From positions 1 through 7,514 of the forward strand of contig JABSPP010000003.1 of assembly GCA_013214275.1 (NCBI GenBank): DNA of 7,514 bases, written 5' to 3'. Positions 1-6,628 of this stretch are shown here, piece after piece. The notes below the pieces were generated by a model, which had not been told where the DNA came from, ran no database searches, and saw only the letters and a list, made by a program, of their open reading frames with translations. Source of the DNA: Flavobacteriaceae bacterium. GTDB taxonomy: Bacteria; Bacteroidota; Bacteroidia; Flavobacteriales; Flavobacteriaceae. The first letter of the stretch is position 1. Each line of letters opens with the position of its first letter. Made by a program: the position numbers and the translations under genes.

Positions 1-1
1 A

Positions 2-277
2 CTTACAGCAGATTATATAAGTATACTCTTATTATTAATTGCTGGTGTAGTGAACTTAAAATCAAAAAAAGGGATAGGTCTATTGTGCGGTGCTTGGGGA
101 TATACATCTTGCATAATATACAGGGCATTTATCTGGAGAATGGAGGCAATATGGGCAGAGAAACTTCCAAATTATGAAACTTTACAAGTTAAGATTTTGA
201 TACTAGAATTAATTGTATCTTTTCCAGCATTTACAATTTCCATGGTAAAATCTTTTCCAAAAAAAAACCTCAACTAA
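2..277 (+). CDS. Small integral membrane protein, C-terminal part (5' end outside window)
   Basis: The reading frame is open from the window edge to a TAA at 275-277, giving 91 visible residues; the true start lies upstream. I do not recognise the family. Three hydrophobic stretches are visible: about residues 5-18 (YISILLLLIAGVVN), about 24-42 (beginning GIGLLCGAWGY) and about 66-84 (beginning KILILELIVSF). They are separated by a short basic turn (KSKKG) and a charged, Trp-containing loop (RMEAIWAEKLPNYE). The tail is Lys-rich (FPKKNLN). This suggests a small polytopic inner-membrane protein, probably of unknown function. A GTG at 50 could in principle start a 75-residue protein, but the upstream in-frame hydrophobic codons argue for a gene entering from the left. 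It is convergent with the tRNA-Val unit, and its stop codon lies inside the tRNA terminator hairpin. I am fairly sure it is coding; no function can be given. Confidence 0.6.
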   Translation, partial: LTADYISILLLLIAGVVNLKSKKGIGLLCGAWGYTSCIIYRAFIWRMEAIWAEKLPNYETLQVKILILELIVSFPAFTISMVKSFPKKNLN

Positions 278-287
278 AGTTGAGGTT
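259..287 (-). terminator. Rho-independent terminator of the tRNA-Val unit
   Basis: An almost perfect palindrome at 266-287 (AACCTCAAC, loop TAAA, GTTGAGGTT) is flanked on its left by nine A residues (259-267). Read on the - strand this is a 9-bp hairpin followed by a T run, the classic intrinsic terminator. It begins 8 bases after the tRNA 3' end. No T run follows on the + strand, so it should act mainly on the tRNA transcript. The left arm contains the last codons and stop of the convergent + strand gene. Confidence 0.9.
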
Positions 288-295
288 AAAGGCGG

Positions 296-370
296 TGGGC
301 GCGAAGGGATTCGAACCCCTGACCCCTTGGGTGTAAACCAAGTGCTCTGAACCAGCTGAGCTACGCGCCC
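296..370 (-). tRNA. tRNA-Val (anticodon UAC)
   Basis: On the - strand this folds as a complete cloverleaf. The acceptor stem is GGGCGCG (370-364) paired with CGCGCCC (303-297), with discriminator A at 296. The D-arm contains AGCTCAGCTGGTT. The anticodon stem CTTGG/CCAAG encloses the loop TTTACAC, giving anticodon UAC, which reads GUA and other Val codons. The T-arm is AGGGG-TTCGAAT-CCCTT. The 3' CCA is not encoded: the bases after the discriminator read CCG, so CCA must be added by nucleotidyltransferase. The gene has its own promoter upstream and terminator just downstream, so it is probably monocistronic, although read-through from folC is possible. Confidence 0.97.
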
Positions 371-387
371 TTTTGTGATTGCGGATG

Positions 388-419
388 CAAATATAAAGTT
401 GTTTTTAATCTTTACCAAG
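388..419 (-). promoter_or_regulatory. Bacteroidota-type sigma-A promoter for tRNA-Val
   Basis: On the - strand, TATATTTG (395-388) is an exact match to the Bacteroidota -7 consensus TAnnTTTG. CTTG (419-416) lies 20 bases upstream and matches the -33 box TTTG at three of four positions. The expected transcription start would give a leader of only about 10 bases before the tRNA 5' end at 370. This is the best promoter match I see in the window. Confidence 0.78.
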
Positions 420-437
420 GAAAAAAAGGAAATTATT

Positions 438-1646
438 TTACAGAACTTCGGCTACGACAAATGTGCTTCCACCAATAAATATGAGGTCCTGATTACTTGC
501 ATTTAGCAGGGCGTGCTTATAGGCTTCTAAAACCGATTCGTAGGCTTCTCCTATCAATCCAAATTCAAATCCATATGCTTTTAATTTTTGCTGATCTAAT
601 CCCCTTGGAATACCGGGACAACAAAAATAATATCTAGCCTCTGAAGGAAAAAAAGACAACACATTTTCTACGTTTTTATCACTTACCATTCCCAAGACAA
701 TATGTAGTTTTTGATAGATTTCTTCTTTCAATTGACGCACTACATATGTTAAACCCTCTTTATTATGAGCAGTATCGCATATTGTTTTTGGTACTTTGCG
801 AAGAACTTGCCATCGACCGTGAAATGCTGTATTCTGCACAACTTTTTTAAGGCCCCTGTAAATTTCTTTATCAGAAATAGTAAGCTTAGATAAACATTGA
901 ATTGCCTTCACTGCTGTATTTGCATTTTTCTTTTGGTAAACTCCCAGTAAATCAGTACGATAATCTTCAAATTCATCAGAAGCAAAAAGTAGTTTCGACC
1001 CCATCTGATGTGCTTTTTTCTCAAATACAGGTGTTGTTTCATCTTGACGTTCCCCTACAACAACAGGAATATTTTTTTTTATAATCCCAGCTTTCTCATA
1101 GGCAATCTCAGGTAATGTCTCTCCTAAGAATTGCATGTGATCAAAGCCTATATTGGTGATCACAGAGACCTCAGGTGTAATGATATTTGTGGAATCCAAT
1201 CTACCTCCCAAACCCACTTCAATGATTGCAATATCTACCTGCTGTTCCGCAAAATAATCGAAAGCTAGGCCTACGGTCATTTCAAAAAATGAAAGCCCTT
1301 GTTTTTCTAGGAAATCCTTATACTTTTCAATAAATTCTGTAACGTATACTCTTTCAATTTCTACTCCATTAATCTTCACTCGCTCAGTAAAATTCTTTAA
1401 ATGAGGAGATGTATAGAGTCCTACTTTTAACTTTGATTCCTGTAAAATACTAGCAATCATATGAGAGGTAGAACCCTTTCCGTTAGTTCCCCCTACATGA
1501 ATGGCATGGAATTTCTGATGAGGATTTCCCAGAACTTTGGCAAAAGCAAGAATATTAGTCAGATCCTTCTTGTACGCTACCTGCCCTTGACGCTGATACA
1601 TGGGTAGTTGAGAAAACATCCAATCCAATGTTTCCTGATATGTCAT
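438..1646 (-). CDS. folC: Bifunctional folylpolyglutamate synthase / dihydrofolate synthase
   Basis: This is a 402-residue Mur-ligase-family enzyme. It joins L-glutamate to dihydropteroate and to reduced folates using ATP, in the cytosol, completing folate synthesis and retaining folates in the cell. Visible motifs in order are the P-loop GGTNGKGST (52-60), FFEMTVGLAF (120-129), EVGLGGRLDSTN (143-154), TNIGFDHMQFLG (164-175), EKAGIIK (184-190, with the Lys usually carbamylated), HGRWQ (277-281) and DTAHN (291-295, the family DGAHNP region). The end, GGSTFVVAEVL, matches the family's usual C-terminal motif. The length is normal and complete. The ATG overlaps the upstream tonB-like stop as TAATG, and no Shine-Dalgarno is visible, so translation is probably coupled. 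No hairpin terminator lies between folC and tRNA-Val, so its transcripts may run through the tRNA. The N-terminal opening (TYQETLDWMFSQLPMYQRQG) is typical of FolC from Bacteroidota. Confidence 0.96.
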   Translation of the reverse strand: MTYQETLDWMFSQLPMYQRQGQVAYKKDLTNILAFAKVLGNPHQKFHAIHVGGTNGKGSTSHMIASILQESKLKVGLYTSPHLKNFTERVKINGVEIERVYVTEFIEKYKDFLEKQGLSFFEMTVGLAFDYFAEQQVDIAIIEVGLGGRLDSTNIITPEVSVITNIGFDHMQFLGETLPEIAYEKAGIIKKNIPVVVGERQDETTPVFEKKAHQMGSKLLFASDEFEDYRTDLLGVYQKKNANTAVKAIQCLSKLTISDKEIYRGLKKVVQNTAFHGRWQVLRKVPKTICDTAHNKEGLTYVVRQLKEEIYQKLHIVLGMVSDKNVENVLSFFPSEARYYFCCPGIPRGLDQQKLKAYGFEFGLIGEAYESVLEAYKHALLNASNQDLIFIGGSTFVVAEVL

Positions 1647-2461
1647 TACTTAATGAGTGTAAACTTGTAAATGATGGTGCCTTTTTGTTTGGAAGGAGCA
1701 TCTTTGGATGCATTCCATGTGGTTTTTAAAGCAGCAATCTTAGCAGGCTCTAGCAGACATTTTGCAGAATTGGTAGTCCCTTTTACACCTGGAATGGCTT
1801 TGATTACCTTACCTGTTTGATCTACCTCAATACGAACCACAACTGTTCCTTCTTCTTGGCAATTTGGTTGTTCAATAGGTTTTTTCAGTGCTTCTCTACC
1901 CAACAGATTATAATTAGGGTCTCCTTTGTCCGATCCTTGATTCCCATAATATTTTGATGACTTTGGATTCCCATCTTTATCCCCTTTAACTCCATTCTTC
2001 TTATCATTTCCTTCGGTTTTTGGTTGACCATCAGACGTGTCTCCTTTTAAAAGGTCATCGAAGGCTTTTAACATTTTTTTTGATGGCTTTTTGGGTTTGG
2101 GTTTTTCTTCCTTGACCTCTTCCTTGGGCTTTTCTGTTTTGGGCTCCTTCTTTGAAGTTTCTACCAAAGGAGCTTCCTGATCTTGGGTAGTAATGAATTC
2201 TTTCTTGATAGATTCATCGGAAGTTTCCTCTTTTAGTTCTTGTAAGTTAGTCAACGGTTTAGGAGTAGCCTTTACGTTTTCCACAACTTTTGGTTGGGTT
2301 CTGCCTTGATCTGAAATACCATAGTTAATAGCAATCCCATATTCTACAGGTGGATCTATATAATCCATTCCATAATTAAAAATGAGATATAGAAGTAATA
2401 GCAATACAGCTATTGTGATACCTGCTGATTTCCTTTTATTTTTAGTATCTAAAACTGACAT
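1646..2461 (-). CDS. tonB: TonB-like energy transducer
   Basis: This 271-residue protein has TonB architecture. A short basic cytoplasmic N-terminus is followed by one membrane anchor (about 14-30). A long periplasmic spacer is rich in Lys, Glu and Pro (about 95-130), and then in Gly, Asp, Lys and Asn (about 138-185). The C-terminal domain (about 195-271) has the pattern GTVVVRIEVDQTGKVIKA and ends with GTIIYKFTLIK, as in TonB C-terminal domains. It should carry energy from ExbB/ExbD to outer-membrane TonB-dependent receptors for siderophores, glycans or cobalamin. Cys201 and Cys235, both in the C-terminal domain, could form a disulfide in the periplasm. The ATG overlaps the exbD stop as TAATG and is preceded by GGGAGGAGGA, a strong Shine-Dalgarno made from the Gly codons at the exbD end. 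The family call is firm; which receptors it serves cannot be read here. Confidence 0.88.
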   Translation of the reverse strand: MSVLDTKNKRKSAGITIAVLLLLLYLIFNYGMDYIDPPVEYGIAINYGISDQGRTQPKVVENVKATPKPLTNLQELKEETSDESIKKEFITTQDQEAPLVETSKKEPKTEKPKEEVKEEKPKPKKPSKKMLKAFDDLLKGDTSDGQPKTEGNDKKNGVKGDKDGNPKSSKYYGNQGSDKGDPNYNLLGREALKKPIEQPNCQEEGTVVVRIEVDQTGKVIKAIPGVKGTTNSAKCLLEPAKIAALKTTWNASKDAPSKQKGTIIYKFTLIK

Positions 2462-2856
2462 TATCCTCCTCCCTTTACTGCTAGAATCATTTTCAACTTA
2501 TTCCTGTTTGCTATATCTATGATTTTCATCACATTCTTGTAAGGCACATCTTGGTCTCCCCTTATAACCACTGTTTTTTGCTTTTTGGATCCTACCCTAT
2601 TTAAAATTTCTAACTCTAAATTTTTCTCACTAATCTCAGCCTTGTCTATGTAAAACTTCGATTTATTGGTAACAGTTACTGATACAGACGTTTTATTTTC
2701 TGTTTTACCACTTGCTTTCGGCAAAAGAACATCAATCGCATTCACTGTGACCAATGTAGATGTTAACATGAAAAAAATCAATAGTAAAAACACAATATCT
2801 GTCATAGACGACATATTGAAATTTGGATTGACTTTGTTTCTGCCTCGTAGGTTCAT
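2461..2856 (-). CDS. exbD: ExbD/TolR-family biopolymer transport protein
   Basis: At 131 residues this is the usual ExbD length. A short basic N-terminus (NLRGRNKVNPNFNMSS) precedes one transmembrane helix (about 19-38, MTDIVFLLLIFFMLTS). The helix carries the conserved proton-path aspartate D20 of the family (equivalent to Asp25 of Escherichia coli ExbD). The periplasmic domain (about 40-131) includes VVIRGDQDVPYKNVMKIID, the typical ExbD/TolR ending. It works with ExbB as the proton-driven part of the TonB machine. It follows exbB by 67 bases and overlaps the tonB-like gene (TAATG). The ATG at 2856 is chosen because the family N-terminus begins there; an A-rich stretch rather than a Shine-Dalgarno precedes it. 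TolR is the main alternative, but the adjacent TonB-type gene favours ExbD. Confidence 0.92.
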   Translation of the reverse strand: MNLRGRNKVNPNFNMSSMTDIVFLLLIFFMLTSTLVTVNAIDVLLPKASGKTENKTSVSVTVTNKSKFYIDKAEISEKNLELEILNRVGSKKQKTVVIRGDQDVPYKNVMKIIDIANRNKLKMILAVKGGG

Positions 2857-2884
2857 ATTTTCTATTTGAGCGATTTGAGATTCG

Positions 2885-2909
2885 TTTTGAGAAACTTTTC
2901 AACTCAAAA
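2885..2909 (-). repeat. Small inverted repeat in the exbB-exbD gap
   Basis: TTTTGAG (2885-2891) and CTCAAAA (2903-2909) can pair around an 11-base loop. On the - strand the element CTCAAA also recurs three times between the hairpin and the exbD start, at roughly 10-11 base steps. There is no following T run, so it does not look like a terminator. It could be a weak processing or attenuation structure that adjusts exbB versus exbD levels, or chance in AT-rich DNA. Confidence 0.35.
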
Positions 2910-2923
2910 TCTTTTAAATACAA

Positions 2924-3610
2924 TTATACTGGTTCGTTTAATAAATCTAAAAACTCCACAGATTTTGCTTCCATCTGATACATTACCTTATCTGTCTTTA
3001 CCACTAAGTGATTGTAGGATATATAGGCTATAATACCCACAATAAGTCCTGCTACCGTCGTAGTCATAGCGGTATACAACCCATCAGACAACATTTTAAT
3101 ATCTATTTGACCTCCTGAGTTGGCAATCTCATGAATGGCGACTATCATACCGATAACAGTTCCCAGAAAACCAATCATAGGAGCTGCCCCAGCTATGGTG
3201 GCAATCACACTTACATTTTTCTCCAATTGGTAAATTTCTAGTTTCCCAGCATTTTCTATAGCTGTGTTGATGTCTTCTAGCGGTTTTCCAATTCTAGAAA
3301 TTCCCTTTTCAATCAACCTTGCCGTGGGAGATGTTGTATTCTTACACAAAGCGTCTGCAGATTCTAGCTTACCACTCGATACATAATCACGAATTTGATT
3401 CATGAAATTCTTGTCCATTTTTGCCGCAGCTTTAATGGTAAGAAATCGTTCGAAATAGATGTACAAGGATACAGCTAGAAGTACAAAAAGGATAGCAATA
3501 ATAATCTGACCACCCAAACCACCATTAACAATAAGCTTGTATATAGATAGTGTCTTTTCTTCCGATACTGTATCTAAAACTTCAGGAACTTCTTGAAAGT
3601 ACAAAAACAT
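2924..3610 (-). CDS. exbB: ExbB/TolQ/MotA-family proton channel protein
   Basis: This 228-residue protein has the three-helix ExbB/TolQ pattern. TM1 is at about 34-55 (beginning GQIIIAILFVLLAV), TM2 at about 136-160 with GAAPMIGFLGTVIGMI (142-156 region), and TM3 at about 177-200 with AMTTTVAGLIVGI. The stretches around TM2 and TM3, including T151 and the TTT run at 183-185, are the family signature and include the channel-lining Thr positions. A cytoplasmic domain of about 80 residues lies between TM1 and TM2. It forms the inner-membrane motor with ExbD. It is the first gene of the TonB block and lies 81 bases after nhaD; that gap holds an inverted repeat but no promoter I can recognise. The ATG at 3610 has no clear Shine-Dalgarno, as is common in this phylum. 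TolQ is an alternative name, but the neighbours favour ExbB. Confidence 0.92.
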   Translation of the reverse strand: MFLYFQEVPEVLDTVSEEKTLSIYKLIVNGGLGGQIIIAILFVLLAVSLYIYFERFLTIKAAAKMDKNFMNQIRDYVSSGKLESADALCKNTTSPTARLIEKGISRIGKPLEDINTAIENAGKLEIYQLEKNVSVIATIAGAAPMIGFLGTVIGMIVAIHEIANSGGQIDIKMLSDGLYTAMTTTVAGLIVGIIAYISYNHLVVKTDKVMYQMEAKSVEFLDLLNEPV

Positions 3611-3642
3611 TGAGGACTATTTAAGTTTTTTATATAACGATG

Positions 3643-3668
3643 TTTTCACATAGAAATTGTAGTGAAAA
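3643..3668. promoter_or_regulatory. Possible operator: inverted repeat upstream of exbB
   Basis: TTTTCAC (3643-3649) and GTGAAAA (3662-3668) form a perfect 7-bp inverted repeat with a 12-base spacer in the 81-base nhaD-exbB gap, centred about 45 bases before the exbB ATG. No T run follows on either strand, so a terminator is unlikely. It could bind a dimeric regulator or form an RNA hairpin. Iron-responsive control would suit exbBD-tonB, but the site does not resemble the Fur consensus. Confidence 0.35.
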
Positions 3669-3691
3669 GTAGATCATTGGGACTTTTGTTA

Positions 3692-5098
3692 TCAAACAAA
3701 CATTCGAATTAACATAAATGACAAAGATCCAACTAAAAATCCTACAAATGCTAGCCAAGAAATCTTTTTTAAATACCAGAAAAAGTCTATTTTCTCCATT
3801 CCCATAGCTACAACTCCAGCAGCAGACCCAATAATCAACATACTCCCTCCTGTACCAGCAGAAAAAGCAATAAAGTGCCACAACGGATTATCTACACTCT
3901 CTACACTCTCTGTAAACATCCCTAGGCTGGCAGCAACTAACGGAACGTTATCTATAACTGCAGAACCTATACCTAAGAGCATAACAACCAAATCCGATAC
4001 CTCAGTACCAGACAACTCAGAGCCTATCAAAGGAACTCCTTGCTTTAGACCATCCGCAAAATTAAACAGAACTCCAAGAGATTCTAATGCGGCAACAGCC
4101 ATTAAGATTCCCAAAAAGAAGAGAATACTTGGCATTTCTATTTTAGATAGTGAACTGTGAACAGGACTATGATGAGAAAACTCTTGTGATTCTTCTTGTG
4201 TTTTGAAATCTGTTAATGAAATTTTTGTCCTACTGAAAATCTCAGCAAATGTTGCTACCACAGCTAAAGACAGCATCATTCCTACATAAGGTGGTAAGTG
4301 TGTTAGTGTTTTAAAAATAGGGACAAAGACAATGGCAGATAACCCCAGATAAAGCATTGATGCACTGTGCTTACTCTTTGATTGTTCTTGATCTTGTGGA
4401 TCGGTATCAATGGTTCCTTTAAAAGCAGGAAGAAAAGAAGCAATAAATGTGGGAACGACCATACATAACAGGGAGGGAATAAACAGATAGGTAAATAACT
4501 TTATTGTGGTAACCTTTCCTCCTATCCACAACATAGTGGTTGTAACATCTCCTATTGGCGAGAACGCTCCTCCAGCATTAGCAGCGATAATGATTAGACC
4601 CTCAAACCAAATTCTATCTTCTCTATTTTTTACTATTTTTTGTAAAATAGAAATTAAAACAATCGTAGCTGTTAAATTATCGATGATCGCAGAAAGGATA
4701 AATGCCAAAATAGAAAATATCCAAAGAATTTTCTTTTTACTATTTGTTCTAACATAACTCTTAATGGTAGAAAACCCATCAAAATAGTCAATGATCTCTA
4801 CAATCGTCATAGCACCCAGTAAGAATACCAATATCTCTGCTGTCTTGCCAAGGTGATGCAATAACGTTTCCTCCGCCAAGTGCATTTTAGCTTCGTGTGA
4901 TTTAGAAGCAAAATCCTCCACCAAAGCATGGCTTGAGGATTCGAACCAATTCGAAAATGAATCAATACCCAAAGCGACAATCGCCCAGCAAATAGCCATC
5001 ATAGCGAGTGCTGGTATCAGCTTATCAAGTTTTAAATTATGTTCTAAGGTAATGGCTAAATAGCCTAAGATGAATACAATGATAATTACAGATTCCAT
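3692..5098 (-). CDS. nhaD: NhaD-type sodium/proton antiporter
   Basis: This is a 468-residue polytopic inner-membrane protein that exchanges cytoplasmic Na+ (and probably Li+) for external H+, for pH and salt homeostasis. Family marks are visible: LSAIIDNLTATIVL (135-148), IAANAGGAFSPIGDVTT (171-187), GSAVIDNVPLVAAS (378-391) and FSAGTGGSMLIIGSAAGVVAMG (412-433). The paired Asp-Asn sites in the two halves (IIDN and VIDN) fit the inverted-repeat fold of the ion-transporter superfamily. The length is normal for NhaD. A hydrophilic stretch at about 293-320, rich in Ser, Glu and His, separates the two halves. The gene begins 9 bases after the dehydrogenase stop, so the two are probably cotranscribed. 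The ATG at 5098 directly precedes the first hydrophobic helix (ESVIIIVFILGYLAI), which supports this start. Confidence 0.93.
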   Translation of the reverse strand: MESVIIIVFILGYLAITLEHNLKLDKLIPALAMMAICWAIVALGIDSFSNWFESSSHALVEDFASKSHEAKMHLAEETLLHHLGKTAEILVFLLGAMTIVEIIDYFDGFSTIKSYVRTNSKKKILWIFSILAFILSAIIDNLTATIVLISILQKIVKNREDRIWFEGLIIIAANAGGAFSPIGDVTTTMLWIGGKVTTIKLFTYLFIPSLLCMVVPTFIASFLPAFKGTIDTDPQDQEQSKSKHSASMLYLGLSAIVFVPIFKTLTHLPPYVGMMLSLAVVATFAEIFSRTKISLTDFKTQEESQEFSHHSPVHSSLSKIEMPSILFFLGILMAVAALESLGVLFNFADGLKQGVPLIGSELSGTEVSDLVVMLLGIGSAVIDNVPLVAASLGMFTESVESVDNPLWHFIAFSAGTGGSMLIIGSAAGVVAMGMEKIDFFWYLKKISWLAFVGFLVGSLSFMLIRMFV

Positions 5099-5107
5099 AT
5101 GATGTTT

Positions 5108-6334
5108 CTATACGAGTTGTTTTAATGCGATTTCAAATGCTGTTTCACTAATTCTAGTTTTAGAAGTGTTTACATGATACGTGTTTTCGAGAGCTTTTTT
5201 AATTGTGTTGGAAGTGTCTGTAAAAATAGCCTCATCAGACATTTCTACCCTTTTCTCCATAAAATAGGCAAATACCCTTGCCATTCCACAATTGGAAATA
5301 AAATCTGGAATTAAGCTTACCTTTTTATCTGTAGCTTCCATGATAGGACCAAAGAAGATTTCTTGATCTGCAAAAGGAACATTCGCTCCACATGAAATTA
5401 CTTCCAATCCTGTGTCGATCATTTCATCAATTTGCCCTTGTTTAATTAACCTTGATGCAGCACATGGGGCAAAAATCTCAGTAGGTAAATTCCAGATTTT
5501 TTCGTTCATCTCTTCAAAAGGAATCATCTCCTGTGCCACTAAAGTGTTACCCTCTTTATTCAAAAAAAACGATCTCATTTCTTCCAATGAAAATCCTTCT
5601 TCATGTATTACTCCACCTGTACGATCAATAATTCCTATGACTTTTGCTCCCATTTGAGACAGATAATAGGCTGCTGCCGATCCCACATTTCCAAACCCCT
5701 GCACAACAGCTCTTTTTCCAACTACAGAGCCTCCATAAATATCGTAATAATGCTTTACCGCTTCAGCAACACCAAACCCAGTAATCATATCAGCAATGGT
5801 ATATTTTCTAGAAATCTTTGGAGAATAGCTAGTACTTTCGATCACCTTAATCACACCATGCCTTAACTGTCCTATTCTATTGATCTTATCCGCCTCTGAA
5901 GGCTTAAAATACCCGTTAAAAACTCCTTCTTGTGGGTGCCACACACCACTATCCTCAGTGATTGGAATCACCTCATGAATTTCATCTACGTTTAAATCAC
6001 CACCCGTTCCGTAGTAATTTTTTAAAAGAGGCGCTACTGCCTTGTACCAACGCTCCAATACTCCTTTTTTTCTAGGATCTTGCGGATCGAAGTTAATTCC
6101 CGATTTCGCTCCGCCTATAGGAGGTCCGGAGACAGTAAATTTAACCTCCATTGTCTTTGCCAATGAAGTGACCTCATATTGATCCAAACCCTTTCTCATC
6201 CTTGTACCACCTCCAGCAGCTCCACCTCGTAATGAGTTAATTACCGTCCAGCCTTCTGCTTCTGTTTCTGGATCTTTCCAGTTAAAAATAATTTCTGGTT
6301 GTTTCTCTTCATACTTCTTTAGTAAACTTTTCAT
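5108..6334 (-). CDS. Glu/Leu/Phe/Val-type amino-acid dehydrogenase
   Basis: This is a 408-residue cytosolic enzyme of the glutamate/leucine/phenylalanine/valine dehydrogenase family, which reversibly deaminates an amino acid to a 2-oxo acid and ammonium with NAD(P)+. The N-terminal catalytic domain shows GGGTRMRKG (41-49), PPIGGAKSGI (71-80, with K77 as the likely catalytic Lys) and GTGGDLNVDE (109-118, with D113 as the likely catalytic Asp). The C-terminal Rossmann domain shows GFGNVGS (213-219) followed by IIDRTG, whose acidic D237 at the end of strand 2 suggests NAD over NADP. Later motifs are EIFAPCAAS (287-295), GANVPF (316-321) and PDFISNCG (343-350); the last differs from the usual PDxxxNAGG. 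Substrate cannot be fixed by eye: glutamate is the default, but the active-site wording differs from well-known GdhA. The IS66 remnant ends 22 bases upstream, and nhaD follows after 9 bases. Confidence 0.9.
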   Translation of the reverse strand: MKSLLKKYEEKQPEIIFNWKDPETEAEGWTVINSLRGGAAGGGTRMRKGLDQYEVTSLAKTMEVKFTVSGPPIGGAKSGINFDPQDPRKKGVLERWYKAVAPLLKNYYGTGGDLNVDEIHEVIPITEDSGVWHPQEGVFNGYFKPSEADKINRIGQLRHGVIKVIESTSYSPKISRKYTIADMITGFGVAEAVKHYYDIYGGSVVGKRAVVQGFGNVGSAAAYYLSQMGAKVIGIIDRTGGVIHEEGFSLEEMRSFFLNKEGNTLVAQEMIPFEEMNEKIWNLPTEIFAPCAASRLIKQGQIDEMIDTGLEVISCGANVPFADQEIFFGPIMEATDKKVSLIPDFISNCGMARVFAYFMEKRVEMSDEAIFTDTSNTIKKALENTYHVNTSKTRISETAFEIALKQLV

Positions 6335-6353
6335 CTAAGGTTGTTTATTTTGG

Positions 6354-6590
6354 TAACTATCCAGTCGCTTTTACACTAGGGATTTCGACGATACTTTTGA
6401 TGGCCTCAAAAACGGGTTGTCCATTTTTGATAGCTGTGTCTACAATGGAACGCAGTATGGCAAATTCTTGTTGAAGCGATTTGAACTGCCCTGATATTTT
6501 CATTTTTACTTTGATAGGACGAACCGCCCTTTCAGAGGCATTATTATCTGGTGGCACATCTGTTCTGTACAAGAAAACAAACAAGCATTC
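6354..6590 (-). mobile_element. IS66-family remnant, right-hand end
   Basis: This segment holds the last part of an IS66 tnpC and the probable element terminus. Reading inward on the + strand, the edge is GTAACTATCCAGTCGC from 6354; IS66 inverted repeats commonly begin GTAA, which is why I place the edge here. IS66 elements duplicate 8 bp of target, so tattttgg (6346-6353) would be the flanking copy, but the partner copy is not in the window. The other side is cut by IS1380 sequence at about 6590. The remnant cannot move by itself. Confidence 0.65.
6357..6590 (-). pseudogene. tnpC: IS66 transposase (TnpC) C-terminal fragment
   Basis: About 75-77 residues remain of a protein that is normally around 450-530. 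The stretch VPPDNNASERAVRPIKVKMK, followed by ISGQF, is the signature at the end of the IS66 DDE transposase domain, and the Glu in SERA is the third catalytic acid. The following FAILRSIVDTAIKNGQPVFEAI matches the usual IS66 C-terminal tail. The frame stays open on the 5' side to a TAA at 6618-6620, but those extra codons run into sequence that seems to belong to the IS1380 element. A TTG at 6582-6584 is the only nearby initiator and is unlikely to be real. All N-terminal domains (zinc finger, first two Asp residues) are missing, so no transposase activity is expected. It reads toward the dehydrogenase, and its stop is 22 bases before that gene's ATG. Confidence 0.88.
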
Positions 6591-6628
6591 CCTTAACCCG
6601 AAAAATTCATTGCTATCTTAGTTAAAAA

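Noticed and set aside
209..418. Open frame on the - strand of 69 codons across the tRNA region
   Set aside because: It covers the whole tRNA-Val gene and its terminator; the peptide is the familiar false translation of a tRNA (VAQLVQ...GVRIPSRP).
371..437. Terminator after folC
   Set aside because: A run of T on the - strand is present but no hairpin precedes it; the stretch is better explained by the tRNA promoter.
2732..2923. 63-codon - strand frame overlapping the exbD 5' end
   Set aside because: It is out of frame with exbD, which has clear family motifs over the same bases; the composition is not protein-like and no known family is seen.
2905..2935. TATAATTG on the - strand near the exbB end as an internal exbD promoter
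   Set aside because: It has one mismatch to TAnnTTTG and no convincing -33 box at the right distance; in AT-rich DNA this is weak evidence.
3630..3881. 83-codon - strand frame over the nhaD 3' end
   Set aside because: Its Cys- and Trp-rich translation is a frame shadow of the well-supported nhaD C-terminus.
4506..4757. + strand open frames inside nhaD and the dehydrogenase (also 5412-5657 and 5603-5866)
   Set aside because: They lie antisense to strongly conserved coding sequence and show no family resemblance.
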